DNA of 64,000 nt from contig NZ_LR134525.1 of NCBI RefSeq assembly GCF_900638555.1, positions 930,001 through 994,000 of the forward strand, written 5' to 3'. Shown piece by piece: positions 12,233-22,828 of this stretch. This stretch comes from Neisseria meningitidis (GTDB lineage Bacteria > Pseudomonadota > Gammaproteobacteria > Burkholderiales > Neisseriaceae). The translations under genes and the position numbers were made by a program. Each line of letters starts with the position of its first letter. Position 1 is the stretch's first letter. Below the pieces are notes generated by a model, which had not been told where the DNA came from, did not search any database, and saw only the letters and a program-made list of their open reading frames with translations.

Positions 12233-12769
12233 TCAATCCTTCATCAGCCAGTATTGCAAACCGATTAATGTCTTGCCGTCTTTAATTTCATCGTTTGCCA
12301 ATGCCTGACGGACTTCTTCTTTCGACATCAATACGGTTTCCGTAATCTCGTCTTCGTCATTGGCAAGCGTACTGCCCAAACGCACGCCTTCCGCCTCGAA
12401 CAGATACATTTTTTCGTTGCAAAAACCGACCGCCGTATAAAAACTGTAAAGCAGGCGTACGCTGTCGGTGGTATAAGGCGTTTCTTCAGTCAGTTCTCGT
12501 AAAGCGCATGCTGCCATATCCTCGCCCGCCACATCCAGCTTGCCCGCAGGAAGTTCCAATGTCGCCTGATTTGCCGCATACCGCCACTGCCGTACCAAAA
12601 CGACCTTTTCCTCATCCGTTACCGCCAACACGCACGCCGCGCCCGGATGCCGGATGACGATACGCTGCCCTTCATTGCCGTTGGGCAACCTGACCTTATC
12701 CCTGCTGATGCTGACGAAACCGCCCTCGTAAATGGTTTCGCCGCCTAATTTTACTTCCCTCAAATCCAC
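12233..12769 (-). CDS. Nudix hydrolase, ADP-ribose pyrophosphatase type
   Basis: A 178-residue protein starting at GTG 12769, placed by GGAG 8 nt upstream; the ATG just before it in another frame stops at once. The Nudix box reads GKLDVAGEDMAACALRELTEE, with six residues between Gly and Glu as in several ADP-ribose pyrophosphatases, but the conserved Gly after REXXEEX is Pro (EETPY). Cleavage of ADP-ribose or a similar nucleoside diphosphate is expected. It follows folB by 33 bp, in the same direction. Confidence 0.85.
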   Translation of the reverse strand: MDLREVKLGGETIYEGGFVSISRDKVRLPNGNEGQRIVIRHPGAACVLAVTDEEKVVLVRQWRYAANQATLELPAGKLDVAGEDMAACALRELTEETPYTTDSVRLLYSFYTAVGFCNEKMYLFEAEGVRLGSTLANDEDEITETVLMSKEEVRQALANDEIKDGKTLIGLQYWLMKD

Positions 12770-12802
12770 TTCATATCTCCTTTCCGTTTCCTATTCTGCC
12801 GT

Positions 12803-13159
12803 TCAATCTTCACGCTTGCCGCGCTCGATTTCCACGCCAACCTCGCGCACGCCTTCCAAAATACCCGGCTTGACGATTTTCACGCGCACCCACACCGCGC
12901 CGAAATATCCCAAAACCAAATCGGCAATATATTCCGCCAACGCTTCCAAAAGCAGGAAATCCTGTTCTTTCAGATGTCGGCGCAGCGTTTCGCATACCTC
13001 GGCATAATGCACCGTATTGGCAATATCGTCGTCCGAACCCGCTTTCTCGGGAACGCCGATGTCCAAATCGACAATCAGGGTCTGCAACCGTTCGCGCTCC
13101 CAGCCGTACACGCCGATAAGCGTATCCGCCTTGATGCCGTGCAAAAAGATTTTATCCAT
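12803..13159 (-). CDS. folB: Dihydroneopterin aldolase
   Basis: Cleaves dihydroneopterin to 6-hydroxymethyldihydropterin and glycolaldehyde in folate synthesis. The 118-residue length is standard; GVYGWERERLQ near residues 17-27 carries the active-site Glu, and the lysine in VKIVKPG near residue 97 is the catalytic base candidate. Divergent from plsY with a 55-bp gap, an arrangement common in proteobacteria. Confidence 0.95.
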   Translation of the reverse strand: MDKIFLHGIKADTLIGVYGWERERLQTLIVDLDIGVPEKAGSDDDIANTVHYAEVCETLRRHLKEQDFLLLEALAEYIADLVLGYFGAVWVRVKIVKPGILEGVREVGVEIERGKRED

Positions 13160-13214
13160 AATCCGCCCCGTTTTTTGCTAAAATAACCGCACCATTCTAA
13201 GTAAAGTACCGCAA

Positions 13215-13817
13215 ATGTTCAACATACCGGCTGTTGCCGTTTCCTATCTGATCGGCTCACTTTCTTTCGCCGTCATCGTGTCCAAATATTACGGCATGGA
13301 CGACCCGCGCACCTACGGATCGGGCAATCCGGGGGCAACCAATGTTTTACGCAGCGGCAAAAAAAAGGCGGCCGCGCTGACGCTCTTGGGCGATGCCGCC
13401 AAAGGTTTGGTTGCCGTTTTGCTTGCACGCGTGCTTCAAGAACCGCTCGGTTTATCCGACAGCGCAATCGCGGCCGTCGCACTCGCCGCGCTGGTCGGGC
13501 ATATGTGGCCGGTGTTTTTCGGATTTAAAGGCGGCAAAGGCGTGGCAACGGCATTGGGCGTGCTTCTGGCACTCTCTCCCACAACTGCCTTGGTCTGCGC
13601 GTTGATTTGGCTTGTGATGGCATTCGGCTTCAAGGTGTCCTCCCTTGCCGCATTAACCGCCACAATCGCCGCCCCCCTTGCCGCACTGTTTTTTATGCCG
13701 CATACTTCTTGGATTTTCGCAACCCTCGCAATCGCCATATTGGTGTTGCTCCGCCATAAGAGCAACATCCTCAACCTGATTAAAGGCAAAGAAAGCAAAA
13801 TCGGCGAAAAACGCTGA
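13215..13817 (+). CDS. plsY: Acyl-phosphate:glycerol-3-phosphate acyltransferase
   Basis: Inner-membrane enzyme that makes lysophosphatidic acid from acyl-phosphate (made by PlsX) and glycerol-3-phosphate. 200 residues, five helices, and the three cytoplasmic motifs are visible: SGNPGATNVLR at about 37-47, the GHMWPVFFGFKGGKGVATALG block at about 95-115, and the C-terminal LLRHKSNILNLIKGKE. Confidence 0.96.
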   Translation: MFNIPAVAVSYLIGSLSFAVIVSKYYGMDDPRTYGSGNPGATNVLRSGKKKAAALTLLGDAAKGLVAVLLARVLQEPLGLSDSAIAAVALAALVGHMWPVFFGFKGGKGVATALGVLLALSPTTALVCALIWLVMAFGFKVSSLAALTATIAAPLAALFFMPHTSWIFATLAIAILVLLRHKSNILNLIKGKESKIGEKR

Positions 13818-13842
13818 TTCGGCATTTGTTTTCCATTACGTC

Positions 13843-13880
13843 ATGCCGTCTGAAACCATGTTCCCGCGTTCAGACAGCAT
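13843..13880 (+). terminator. Imperfect uptake-sequence hairpin after plsY
   Basis: ATGCCGTCTGAA at 13843-13854 with a one-mismatch inverse at 13869-13880. Confidence 0.6.
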
Positions 13881-13904
13881 TTCCGCACAAACGGCTTTCA
13901 TACC

Positions 13905-14750
13905 ATGCTCAGTTACAGACACGCATTCCACGCCGGCAACCACGCCGATATGCTCAAACACTTTACCTTGTTTTTAGTGCTGCAATATTTCAACCGCAAA
14001 GACAAGCCCTACTGGTACATCGACACGCACGGCGGCGCGGGTGTGTACAATCTCGAAGGCAGCGAGGCGCAGAAAGTCGGCGAATACCGGCAAGGCATCG
14101 CCCTGCTCCGACAGGCGCAAAACCTGCCTGCCGAACTCTCTGACTTTGCCGCGCACATACAAAAAATCCTGCCCTCGCCCGAACTTTACTGCGGTTCTCC
14201 GTGGCTGGCACAATCGCTGACCCGCGTCGGCGACAAATTACGCCTGTTTGAGCTGCACCCCACCGACTTTGTCCATCTGCAAAACAATATGGGCGAAGCA
14301 GGATTGGGCAAACGCGGACAAGTGTTGCGCGAAGACGGTTACAAAGGGCTGATTTCCCTGCTGCCGCCCCCGCCGCGCCGTGCCGCCGTCCTCATCGACC
14401 CGCCTTACGAGGAAAAACAGGACTACTGGCGTGTAACGGAAACGCTGAAATCCGCTTTAAAACGGTTTGAGTCCGGCTGTTATCTCATCTGGTATCCCTG
14501 CCTCAGCCGCGAAGAAAGCCGCAAGCTGCCCGAAGAACTGAAAAAACTCGTTCCCGACAACTACCTTCACGCCGAACTGCACGTCCACGCGCCGAAAGCC
14601 GACGGTTTCGGTATGCACGGCAGCGGAATGTTCGTCATCAATCCGCCCTATCTGTTGGCGGAACAATTGGCGGCAAACCTCCCCGCCCTGACGCGGCTGC
14701 TGGCGCAAGACGAAGGCGCGCGCTACCTTTTGGACAGCAAAATCCGCTGA
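13905..14750 (+). CDS. rlmJ: 23S rRNA (adenine-2030-N6)-methyltransferase
   Basis: Methylates A2030 of 23S rRNA. 281 residues, close to E. coli RlmJ. The N-terminal MLSYRHAFHAGNHADMLKH is the family signature, DTHGGAG near residue 47 is the SAM-binding loop and IDPPYEEKQDY near residue 164 is the catalytic DPPY motif. Ends in an imperfect uptake-sequence hairpin. Confidence 0.95.
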   Translation: MLSYRHAFHAGNHADMLKHFTLFLVLQYFNRKDKPYWYIDTHGGAGVYNLEGSEAQKVGEYRQGIALLRQAQNLPAELSDFAAHIQKILPSPELYCGSPWLAQSLTRVGDKLRLFELHPTDFVHLQNNMGEAGLGKRGQVLREDGYKGLISLLPPPPRRAAVLIDPPYEEKQDYWRVTETLKSALKRFESGCYLIWYPCLSREESRKLPEELKKLVPDNYLHAELHVHAPKADGFGMHGSGMFVINPPYLLAEQLAANLPALTRLLAQDEGARYLLDSKIR

Positions 14751-14755
14751 CCCCG

Positions 14756-14783
14756 ATGCCGTCTGAAACCCTTCAGACAACAT
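14756..14783 (+). terminator. Imperfect uptake-sequence hairpin after rlmJ
   Basis: Left arm perfect at 14756-14767, right arm TTCAGACAACAT at 14772-14783 with two changes. Confidence 0.55.
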
Positions 14784-14995
14784 CTCCCGTCAAATAAACA
14801 AAACCGGACGATATACCGGCAGTCGGCACTTTTAAGAATAAATATCCCCTCATCCGCCTGCCGCGTTCCGACTTGCCCCATGCCGTTTTTTTACACTACA
14901 ATCCCCTAGACTATCCTGCAAAACGCACCAAAGGAATACGCCACAATAACCTGCCGCCTTTCAGACGGCACAAACCTTTCCGAAACGAGCAAACT

Positions 14996-15970
14996 ATGGA
15001 CACACTGACCCGATTCCTCCCCGAACACCTGCAACAAAACCAGCTGCCCGAAGCACTCGGCGGCGTTTTACTGTCCGTTGTTTCCGCCTGCACCGAAATC
15101 AACGCCAAAGTCCGCCTCGGCGCACTGGCCGGCGTATTGGGTATGGCGGGCACGGGCAATATTCAGGGCGAAGACCAAAAAAAACTGGATGTTATCGCCA
15201 ACAACATCATGATTGACACACTCAAAGCCAACCCTGCCGTTGCCGGTTTGGCAAGCGAGGAAGAAGACTCTTTCGTAAGTGCCGGTGAAAACGGACGCTA
15301 TCTCGTCCTATTCGATCCTTTAGACGGATCGTCCAATATTGATGTCAACATTTCCGTCGGTACGATTTTCTCCATCCTTGAAAAACCCGAAGGCGCATTG
15401 GCAACCGAATCATTCCTTCAAACGGGCAGACAGCAGCTTGCCGCTGGTTACGTTCTTTACGGGCCTCAAACCCAGCTCGTATTCACATTCGGACACGGCG
15501 TATATATGTTCACGCTCAATGCCGAAAACGAATTTGTGCTGACAAAAGAAAAACCGAAAGTACCCGAAAGTACCAAAGAATTTGCCATCAATATGTCCAA
15601 CCGCCGCCACTGGCTGCCCCCCGTCCAACAATACATCGACGAGCTCTTGGCGGGCGAAACCGGCACGCGCGGCAAAAACTACAATATGCGCTGGGTAGCC
15701 AGCATGGTTGCCGAAATCCACCGCATACTGATGCGCGGGGGCGTGTTCATGTATCCGCAAGACAAACGCGACCCGTCCAAACCCGGCAAACTGCGCCTGA
15801 TGTATGAAGCCAATCCTATGGCCCTGATACTCGAACAAGCCGGCGCATCGGCAAGCAACGCCCGTCAGGACATACTCGGCATCCGTCCCGAAAGCCTGCA
15901 CCAGCGCGTCGCCGTCATTATGGGCAGCAGCGAAGAAGTGGATTACCTCAACCGCCTGCATTCAAAATAA
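14996..15970 (+). CDS. fbp: Fructose-1,6-bisphosphatase class I
   Basis: Removes the 1-phosphate of fructose-1,6-bisphosphate in gluconeogenesis, which meningococci need because they grow on lactate and pyruvate. The ATG at 14996 gives 324 residues, matching the family; the frame runs open upstream without homology. LFDPLDGSSNIDVNISVGTI near residue 103 holds the metal-binding DPLDGS site. The ribosome binding site is weak (GAG, 11 nt away). Confidence 0.95.
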   Translation: MDTLTRFLPEHLQQNQLPEALGGVLLSVVSACTEINAKVRLGALAGVLGMAGTGNIQGEDQKKLDVIANNIMIDTLKANPAVAGLASEEEDSFVSAGENGRYLVLFDPLDGSSNIDVNISVGTIFSILEKPEGALATESFLQTGRQQLAAGYVLYGPQTQLVFTFGHGVYMFTLNAENEFVLTKEKPKVPESTKEFAINMSNRRHWLPPVQQYIDELLAGETGTRGKNYNMRWVASMVAEIHRILMRGGVFMYPQDKRDPSKPGKLRLMYEANPMALILEQAGASASNARQDILGIRPESLHQRVAVIMGSSEEVDYLNRLHSK

Positions 15971-16078
15971 AAGGCAGCCTGACCGATAAAGAAAGGCGGC
16001 AGCGCGCATCCGACGCTGCCGCCGATATTTCGTTTATAGCCTTAAAAAGATAGAAAACCACCTTTCCGAACGGCAAAA

Positions 16079-16110
16079 ATGCCGTCTGAAAAGTTTTCAG
16101 ACGGCATTTT
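16079..16110. terminator. Uptake-sequence hairpin between fbp and DUF465 gene
   Basis: Perfect inverted uptake sequences with a 5-base loop and T-runs on both strands, serving the convergent fbp and the small minus-strand gene. Confidence 0.75.
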
Positions 16111-16128
16111 AAAAATTAAAGCCCGAAT

Positions 16129-16347
16129 TTATTTGCCCGCTGCTTTTTGCAGGATGGCGTACAACTCGTCTTTCAGTTTCAATTTGGCTTTTTTCAGCTC
16201 ATCGATGGTTTCCGCACCGCTGGTAACCGGATTGTTGACCAGACCGGTAATTTTATCGTCCAGCTCGTTGTGTTCGTCGAACAGACGGGCGAAGCGAGAA
16301 TTTTCCTGTTTCAATTTGGAAATCAAATCACGGTATTCTGGGAACAT
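16129..16347 (-). CDS. YdcH/DUF465 small coiled-coil protein
   Basis: 72 residues, almost entirely helical and charged. FPEYRDLISKLKQENSRFARLFDEHNELDDKI matches the DUF465 (YdcH) pattern of an N-terminal FPE/YRDLI start, a HNELD core and a final KKxKLxxKDELYxxL helix. Function of the family is not established. Confidence 0.85.
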   Translation of the reverse strand: MFPEYRDLISKLKQENSRFARLFDEHNELDDKITGLVNNPVTSGAETIDELKKAKLKLKDELYAILQKAAGK

Positions 16348-16534
16348 ATCGCTTTCCTCTCTTGGTTTACGGTTAAAAAGTCAAATTGAATCTTTACATT
16401 AATTATAACAAAGATAATATTTTTATCCAGTGTTTTATCGGATACGGCAAAATTTTCTTTTAACACCGCCGTCCGGTTGATAAAAACGTTGACAATATCA
16501 CGCTTTACGCATAAATTTTCAGCCTTTCCTACTG

Positions 16535-16689
16535 TATAGTGGATTAACAAAAATCAGGACAAGGCGACGAAGCCGCAGACAGTACAAATAGTACGGAACC
16601 GATTCACTTGGTGCTTCAGCACCTTAGAGAATCGTTCTCTTTGAGCTAAGGCGAGGCAACGCCGTACTGGTTTTTGTTAATCCACTATA
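16535..16689. repeat. Correia element, full-length form (155 bp)
   Basis: Full inverted repeats and internal block. Its right end abuts the first retained codon of the glutaredoxin pseudogene at 16691, so its insertion or an associated deletion removed that gene's start. Confidence 0.95.
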
Positions 16690-16690
16690 T

Positions 16691-16951
16691 ATGAAAGGCA
16701 CGCCCCAGTTTCCCCAATGTGGATTTTCAGCGCGTGCAGTAGAGGTGCTGACCCAATTGGCAGACCCTTTGCTTTTGTTAATATCCTAGAAAACCCAGAA
16801 ATTCGCAGTACTCTACCACTCATCGCCAATCGGCCAACCTTTCCACAGCTTTGGGTTAATGGTGAGTTAATCGGTGGTAGTGATATTATCACAAATGTAC
16901 CAATCAGGTGAGCTAAAACCACTCATTGAAGAGCATAGCCCAAAGGTCTGA
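16691..16951 (+). pseudogene. Monothiol glutaredoxin (Grx4/GrxD) remnant
   Basis: Translated across frames the region reads MKGTPQFPQCGFSARAVEVL, then FAFVNILENPEIRSTLPLIA, PTFPQLWVNGELIGGSDII, then MYQSGELKPLIEEHSPKV. This is a Grx4-type CGFS glutaredoxin lacking about the first 18 residues and broken by two single-base losses (near 16767 and 16894). Grx4 proteins carry Fe-S clusters. The Correia element lies where the missing N-terminus should be. Codon use is like the following ggt, unlike the resident neisserial genes. Confidence 0.85.
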
Positions 16952-16977
16952 TTACTTAATATCTTAAAATAAATATC

Positions 16978-17013
16978 AAAAAAGACTGCTGATGACATTA
17001 GCGGTCTTTTTTT
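16978..17013 (+). terminator. Intrinsic terminator after the glutaredoxin remnant
   Basis: AAAAAGACTGCT and AGCGGTCTTTTTTT form a stem with one G-T pair and a long T-run. It carries no uptake sequence, unlike most terminators here. Confidence 0.7.
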
Positions 17014-17118
17014 GATGGTCAAGATTGATAGTTTGGATTGAATTATTTAGTCATATTAAATACAATAATCAGCATGCCTTGTATGAATCATCAATCAAAC
17101 TCAGGCGAAGGAGTGCTT

Positions 17119-18894
17119 GTGGCTAAAACATATTTATTGACTGCATTGATAATGTCTATGACAATCTCTGGATGTCAAGTCATCCATGCCAATCAAGGTA
17201 AGGTTAATACTCATTCTGCTGTCATCACAGGTGCAGACGCTCACACGCCTGAACATGCAACGGGACTGACCGAACAAAAGCAGGTGATTGCAAGTGATTT
17301 TATGGTAGCGTCAGCCAATCCATTAGCAACACAAGCTGGCTATGATATCTTAAAGCAAGGCGGTAGCGCTGCAGATGCGATGGTGGCGGTGCAGACGACA
17401 CTAAGCTTGGTAGAGCCACAGTCGTCAGGCTTGGGCGGTGGTGCATTTGTGTTGTATTGGGATAATACCGCCAAAACATTGACCACATTTGATGGGCGTG
17501 AGACGGCACCGATGCGTGCGACGCCGGAATTATTTTTGGATAAAGATGGTCAACCATTGAAATTTATGGAAGCGGTGGTCGGTGGTCGCTCGGTGGGTAC
17601 GCCTGCTATCCCTAAACTGATGGAGACAATACATCAGCGATACGGTGTATTGCCTTGGGGAAAATTATTTGATACACCGATCCGCTTGGCAAAACAAGGC
17701 TTTGAGGTGTCGCCAAGGCTTGCCATCTCGGTTGAGCAAAATCAGCAGCATTTGGCACGCTATCCAAAAACAGCCGCTTATTTTTTGCCGAATGGTGTGC
17801 CGCTACAAGCAGGCAGCTTGCTGAAAAATTTAGAATTTGCTGACAGTGTTCAGGCGTTAGCAGCTCAAGGTGCAAAAGCTCTGCATACTGGTAAATATGC
17901 CCAAAATATCGTTTCAGTTGTCCAAAATGCTAAGGATAACCCCGGTCAATTATCCTTACAAGATTTATCTGATTATCAAGTGGTGGAACGCCCGCCTGTT
18001 TGTGTGACTTATCGTATTTATGAAGTATGCGGTATGGGTGCACCAAGCTCAGGAGGGATTGCTGTGGGTCAGATTTTGGGGATTTTAAATGAATTTTCAC
18101 CCAATCAGGTGGGGTATGATGCCGAAGGTTTACGTCTCTTGGGCGACGCTTCTAGGCTTGCGTTTGCGGATCGTGATGTATATTTGGGCGACCCTGATTT
18201 TGTACCAGTACCCATTCGCCAGTTGATTTCTAAAGACTACCTAAAACATCGCAGCCAGCTGCTTGAGCAGTCGGATAAGGCATTGTCTAGCGTATCTGCA
18301 GGCGATTTTATTCATGAGTGGGTGTCCTCACAAGCGATTGAGTTACCTTCTACCAGTCATATATCAATTGTGGATAAGGCGGGCAATGTGCTATCAATGA
18401 CGACTTCCATTGAAAATGCGTTTGGCTCAACTTTGATGGCAAATGGCTACCTGCTGAATAATGAGCTGACAGACTTTAGTTTTGAGCCAATAAAGCAGGG
18501 CAAACAGGTCGCCAATCGTGTCGAGCCCGGCAAGAGACCACGCTCCTCAATGGCACCAACCATCGTATTTAAAGCAGGCAAGCCTTATATGGCAATCGGC
18601 TCCCCAGGTGGTAGCCGTATCATTGGCTATGTCGCTAAGACGATTGTGGCACATAGTGACTGGAATATGGATATCCAAGATGCCATCAGTGCACCCAATT
18701 TATTAAATCGCTTTGGTAGCTATGAACTAGAAACGGGTACAACCGCCCTCCAGTGGCAACAAGCATTAAATGATTTGGGCTATAAGACTGACGTGCGTGA
18801 GCTAAATTCAGGTGTTCAAGCCATTATTATCGAGCCAAGCAGGCTGGTTGGTGGTGCCGATCCACGCCGAGAAGGTCGAGTGATGGGTGATTAG
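17119..18894 (+). CDS. ggt: Gamma-glutamyltransferase (lipoprotein)
   Basis: Hydrolyses or transfers the gamma-glutamyl group of glutathione and related peptides. The best start is GTG 17119, with AGGAG 6 nt upstream, giving 591 residues and a signal ending TISGC, a lipobox with Cys at residue 19; in-frame ATGs at 17038, 17074 and 17083 would add N-terminal residues. The autoprocessing site is PSTSHIS, with nucleophile Thr encoded at 18352-18354, followed by the small subunit including GSPGGSRII. Codon use and A+T content differ from flanking genes and I found no uptake sequence inside, which suggests foreign origin. Confidence 0.93.
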   Translation: MAKTYLLTALIMSMTISGCQVIHANQGKVNTHSAVITGADAHTPEHATGLTEQKQVIASDFMVASANPLATQAGYDILKQGGSAADAMVAVQTTLSLVEPQSSGLGGGAFVLYWDNTAKTLTTFDGRETAPMRATPELFLDKDGQPLKFMEAVVGGRSVGTPAIPKLMETIHQRYGVLPWGKLFDTPIRLAKQGFEVSPRLAISVEQNQQHLARYPKTAAYFLPNGVPLQAGSLLKNLEFADSVQALAAQGAKALHTGKYAQNIVSVVQNAKDNPGQLSLQDLSDYQVVERPPVCVTYRIYEVCGMGAPSSGGIAVGQILGILNEFSPNQVGYDAEGLRLLGDASRLAFADRDVYLGDPDFVPVPIRQLISKDYLKHRSQLLEQSDKALSSVSAGDFIHEWVSSQAIELPSTSHISIVDKAGNVLSMTTSIENAFGSTLMANGYLLNNELTDFSFEPIKQGKQVANRVEPGKRPRSSMAPTIVFKAGKPYMAIGSPGGSRIIGYVAKTIVAHSDWNMDIQDAISAPNLLNRFGSYELETGTTALQWQQALNDLGYKTDVRELNSGVQAIIIEPSRLVGGADPRREGRVMGD

Positions 18895-18956
18895 AGGTGA
18901 AGCTTGTATTTTGTGAATTTGACCGCATTAAGTTAATATTAAAATAGGGGGAAATT

Positions 18957-19220
18957 GTGAGTAATCAAACAAAAATACAAGCCATCAAGCAAGCTTCTGA
19001 GCAGATCTTCGCAATTTGTGAGACGCCAAACACAGCATTACAAGCCATTCATCTGATTTTAAGACATGGTGGGGCAGGAGAGTTGTCTTGGCAAGTGGTG
19101 TATCAGCGGGTTATGGCTGATAAAGATGTGGTTGGTGCTGGTTATTTGATTGATTTTGCACAAACTGCCGAAAATTTACCATTTGATGCATTGCCTTTGG
19201 GTAGCCTTGTACTAACATAA
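18957..19220 (+). CDS. Small protein of unknown function downstream of ggt
   Basis: 87 residues starting at GTG 18957 behind AGGGGGAA. Soluble, no motif I recognise (IKQASEQIFAICETPNTALQ at the front, LPFDALPLGSLVLT at the end). It shares the A+T-rich composition of ggt and probably entered with it. The 150 bp between it and glyA contain no gene. Confidence 0.6.
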   Translation: MSNQTKIQAIKQASEQIFAICETPNTALQAIHLILRHGGAGELSWQVVYQRVMADKDVVGAGYLIDFAQTAENLPFDALPLGSLVLT

Positions 19221-19374
19221 AGGTAATGAGACGCTAAAAACCAGCATGTTAAATAAATTACCTGATAATGCCAAAGAAAATTTACGCATTATGGACTATC
19301 TGCCTTAGGTTTTGAAGTATTTTTTTATACAAAAAACACTCATGATACCCTGATTACACAAAGGAGCCGAGAAC

Positions 19375-20625
<1,251 letters not shown>

Positions 20626-21201
20626 GCCTTTTTAAAAATATTCCGCTAAGCAATCCAATGCCGCCTGAAATCTCATAATGTTTCAGGCGGAAACCTTTGC
20701 AAAATTCCCCAAAATCCCCTAAATTCCCACCAAGACATTTAGGGGATTTTCCATGAGCACCTTCTTCCGGCAAACCGCGCAAGCCATGATTGCCAAACAT
20801 ATCAACCGTTTCCCGCTATTGAAGTTGGACCAAGTGATTGATTGGCAGCCGATCGAACCATACCTGAACCGTCAAAGAACCCGTTACCTCCGAGACCACC
20901 GCGGTCGTCCCGCCTATCCCCTGCTGTCCATGTTCAAAGCCGTTCTGCTCGGACAATGGCACAGCCTCTCCGATCCCGAACTCGAACACAGCCTCATCAC
21001 CCGCATCGACTTCAACCTGTTTTGACGTTTTGACGAACTGAGCATCCCCGATTACAGCACCTTATGCCGCTACCGCAACCGGCGACGCAAGACGACACCC
21101 TGTCCGAATTGCCGGAACTGATCAACCGCCAACTGACCGAAAAAAACCTAAAAATAGAGAAAGCATCCGCCGCCGTCGTTGACGCCACCATTATTCAGAC
21201 C

Positions 21202-22440
21202 GAGACCTTTGCAAAATTCCTTTCCCTCCCGACAGCCGAAACCCAAACACAGGTTTTCAGCTGTTTTCAGCTGTTTTCGGCTGTTTTCGCCCCAAATACC
21301 GCCTAATTCTACCCAAATCCCCCCTTAATCCTCTCCGGATACCCGATAATCAGGCATCCGGGCCGCCTTTTAGGCGGCAGCGGGCGCACTTAGCCTGTTG
21401 GCCGCTTTCAACAGGTTCAAACACATCGCTTTCAGGTGGCTTTGCGCACTCACTTTAATCAGTCCGAAATAGGCTGCCCGAGCGTAGCGGAATTTACGGT
21501 GCAGCGTACCGAAGCTCTGTTCAACCACATAACGGGTCTTCGACAAATATCGGTTGCGTTTGGTTTGCACTTCCGACAGCGGGCGGTTGCGGCAGGCTTT
21601 GCGCATAATGCCGTCCAACAACTGATGTTCTTCCAGATGTTGCCGGTTTTCCGCACTGTCGTAGCCTTTGTCGGCATAGACGGTCGTACCTTCGGGTAAC
21701 CCTTCCAACAACGGCGACAGGTGTTTGCACTCATGGGCATTGGCGGGAGTAATGTGCAGTTTCTCGATATAGCCTTCCGCATCGGTACGGGTATGTTGTT
21801 TGTAACCGAGTTTGTAGAGGCCGTTTTTCTTTATCCAACGGGCATCGCTGTCCTTACTCGGTGTGGTTTGACCGCTGATTTGTCCTTCTTCGTCAACTTC
21901 TATGGCCTGACGCTGTTTGCTGCCGGCGGTCTGGATAATGGTGGCATCAACGACGGCGGCGGATGCTTTCTCTATTTTTAGGCCTTTTTCGGTCAGTTGG
22001 CAGTTAATCAGTTTGAGTAATTCGGACAGGGTGTCGTCTTGCGCCAGCCAGTTGCGGTAGCGGCATAAGGTACTGTAATCGGGGATGATCAGTTCGTCGA
22101 AACGGCAAAACAGGTTGAAATCGATGCGGGTGATGAGGCTGTGTTCGAGTTCGGGATCGGAGAGGCTGTGCCATTGTCCGAGCAGGACGGCTTTGAACAT
22201 GGACAGCAGAGGGTAGGCGGGACGGCCGCGGTGGTCTCTAAGGTAACGGTTTTTTTGACGGTTCAGGTATTGTTCGATCGGCTGCCAATCAATCACCTGG
22301 TCCAACTTCAATAGCGGGAAACGGTCGATGTGTTTGGCAATCATGGCTTGTGCGGTTTGCCGGAAGAAGGTGCTCATGGAAAATCCCCTAAATGGCTTGG
22401 TGGGAATTTAGGGGATTTTGGGGAATTTTGCAAAGGTCTC
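21202..22440 (-). mobile_element. IS1106-type copy B, intact, nested in copy A
   Basis: 1239 bp with ends GAGACCTTTGCAAAATTCC and its inverse. It is flanked by AGACC at 21197-21201 and 22441-22445, an apparent 5-bp target duplication, and removing it restores copy A's sequence. It is 20 bp longer than the 1219-bp copy at 62289 because a 10-mer near 21255 is repeated in tandem. Confidence 0.92.
21370..22377 (-). CDS. IS1106-type transposase (IS5 family), intact
   Basis: 335 residues, full length. N-terminal DUF772-type domain (RDHRGRPAYPLLSMFKAVLL), then a DDE domain with VVDATIIQT (first Asp), [14 protein letters not shown] (second Asp) and [19 protein letters not shown] (Glu). Starts behind AGGGGATTTTCC. 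Together with 62352-63359, one of two complete copies here. Confidence 0.93.
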   Translation of the reverse strand: MSTFFRQTAQAMIAKHIDRFPLLKLDQVIDWQPIEQYLNRQKNRYLRDHRGRPAYPLLSMFKAVLLGQWHSLSDPELEHSLITRIDFNLFCRFDELIIPDYSTLCRYRNWLAQDDTLSELLKLINCQLTEKGLKIEKASAAVVDATIIQTAGSKQRQAIEVDEEGQISGQTTPSKDSDARWIKKNGLYKLGYKQHTRTDAEGYIEKLHITPANAHECKHLSPLLEGLPEGTTVYADKGYDSAENRQHLEEHQLLDGIMRKACRNRPLSEVQTKRNRYLSKTRYVVEQSFGTLHRKFRYARAAYFGLIKVSAQSHLKAMCLNLLKAANRLSAPAAA

Positions 22441-22828
22441 AGACCGCCGGCAGCAAACAGCGCCAGGCCATAGAAGTTGACGAAGAAGGACAAATCAGCG
22501 GCCAAACCACACCGAGTAAAGACAAAGATGCCCGTTGGATCTCTACAAACTCGGTTACAAACAACATACCCGTACCGATGCGGAAGGCTATATCGAGAAA
22601 CTGCACATTACCCCCGCCAATGCCCATGAGTGCAAACACCTGCCGCCGTTGTTGGAAGGACTGCCCAAAGGTACGACCGTCTATGCCGACAAAGGCTACG
22701 ACAGTGCGGAAAACCGGCAACATCTGGAAGAACATCAGTTGTTGGACGGCATTATGCGCAAAGCCTGCCGCAACCGTCCGCTGTCGGAAACGCAAACCAA
22801 ACGCAACCGGTATTTGTCGAAGACCCGT

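Noticed and set aside
12087..12308. 73-codon plus-strand frame upstream of the Nudix 3' end
   Set aside because: Overlaps the Nudix coding end, has no ribosome binding site and a low-complexity product.
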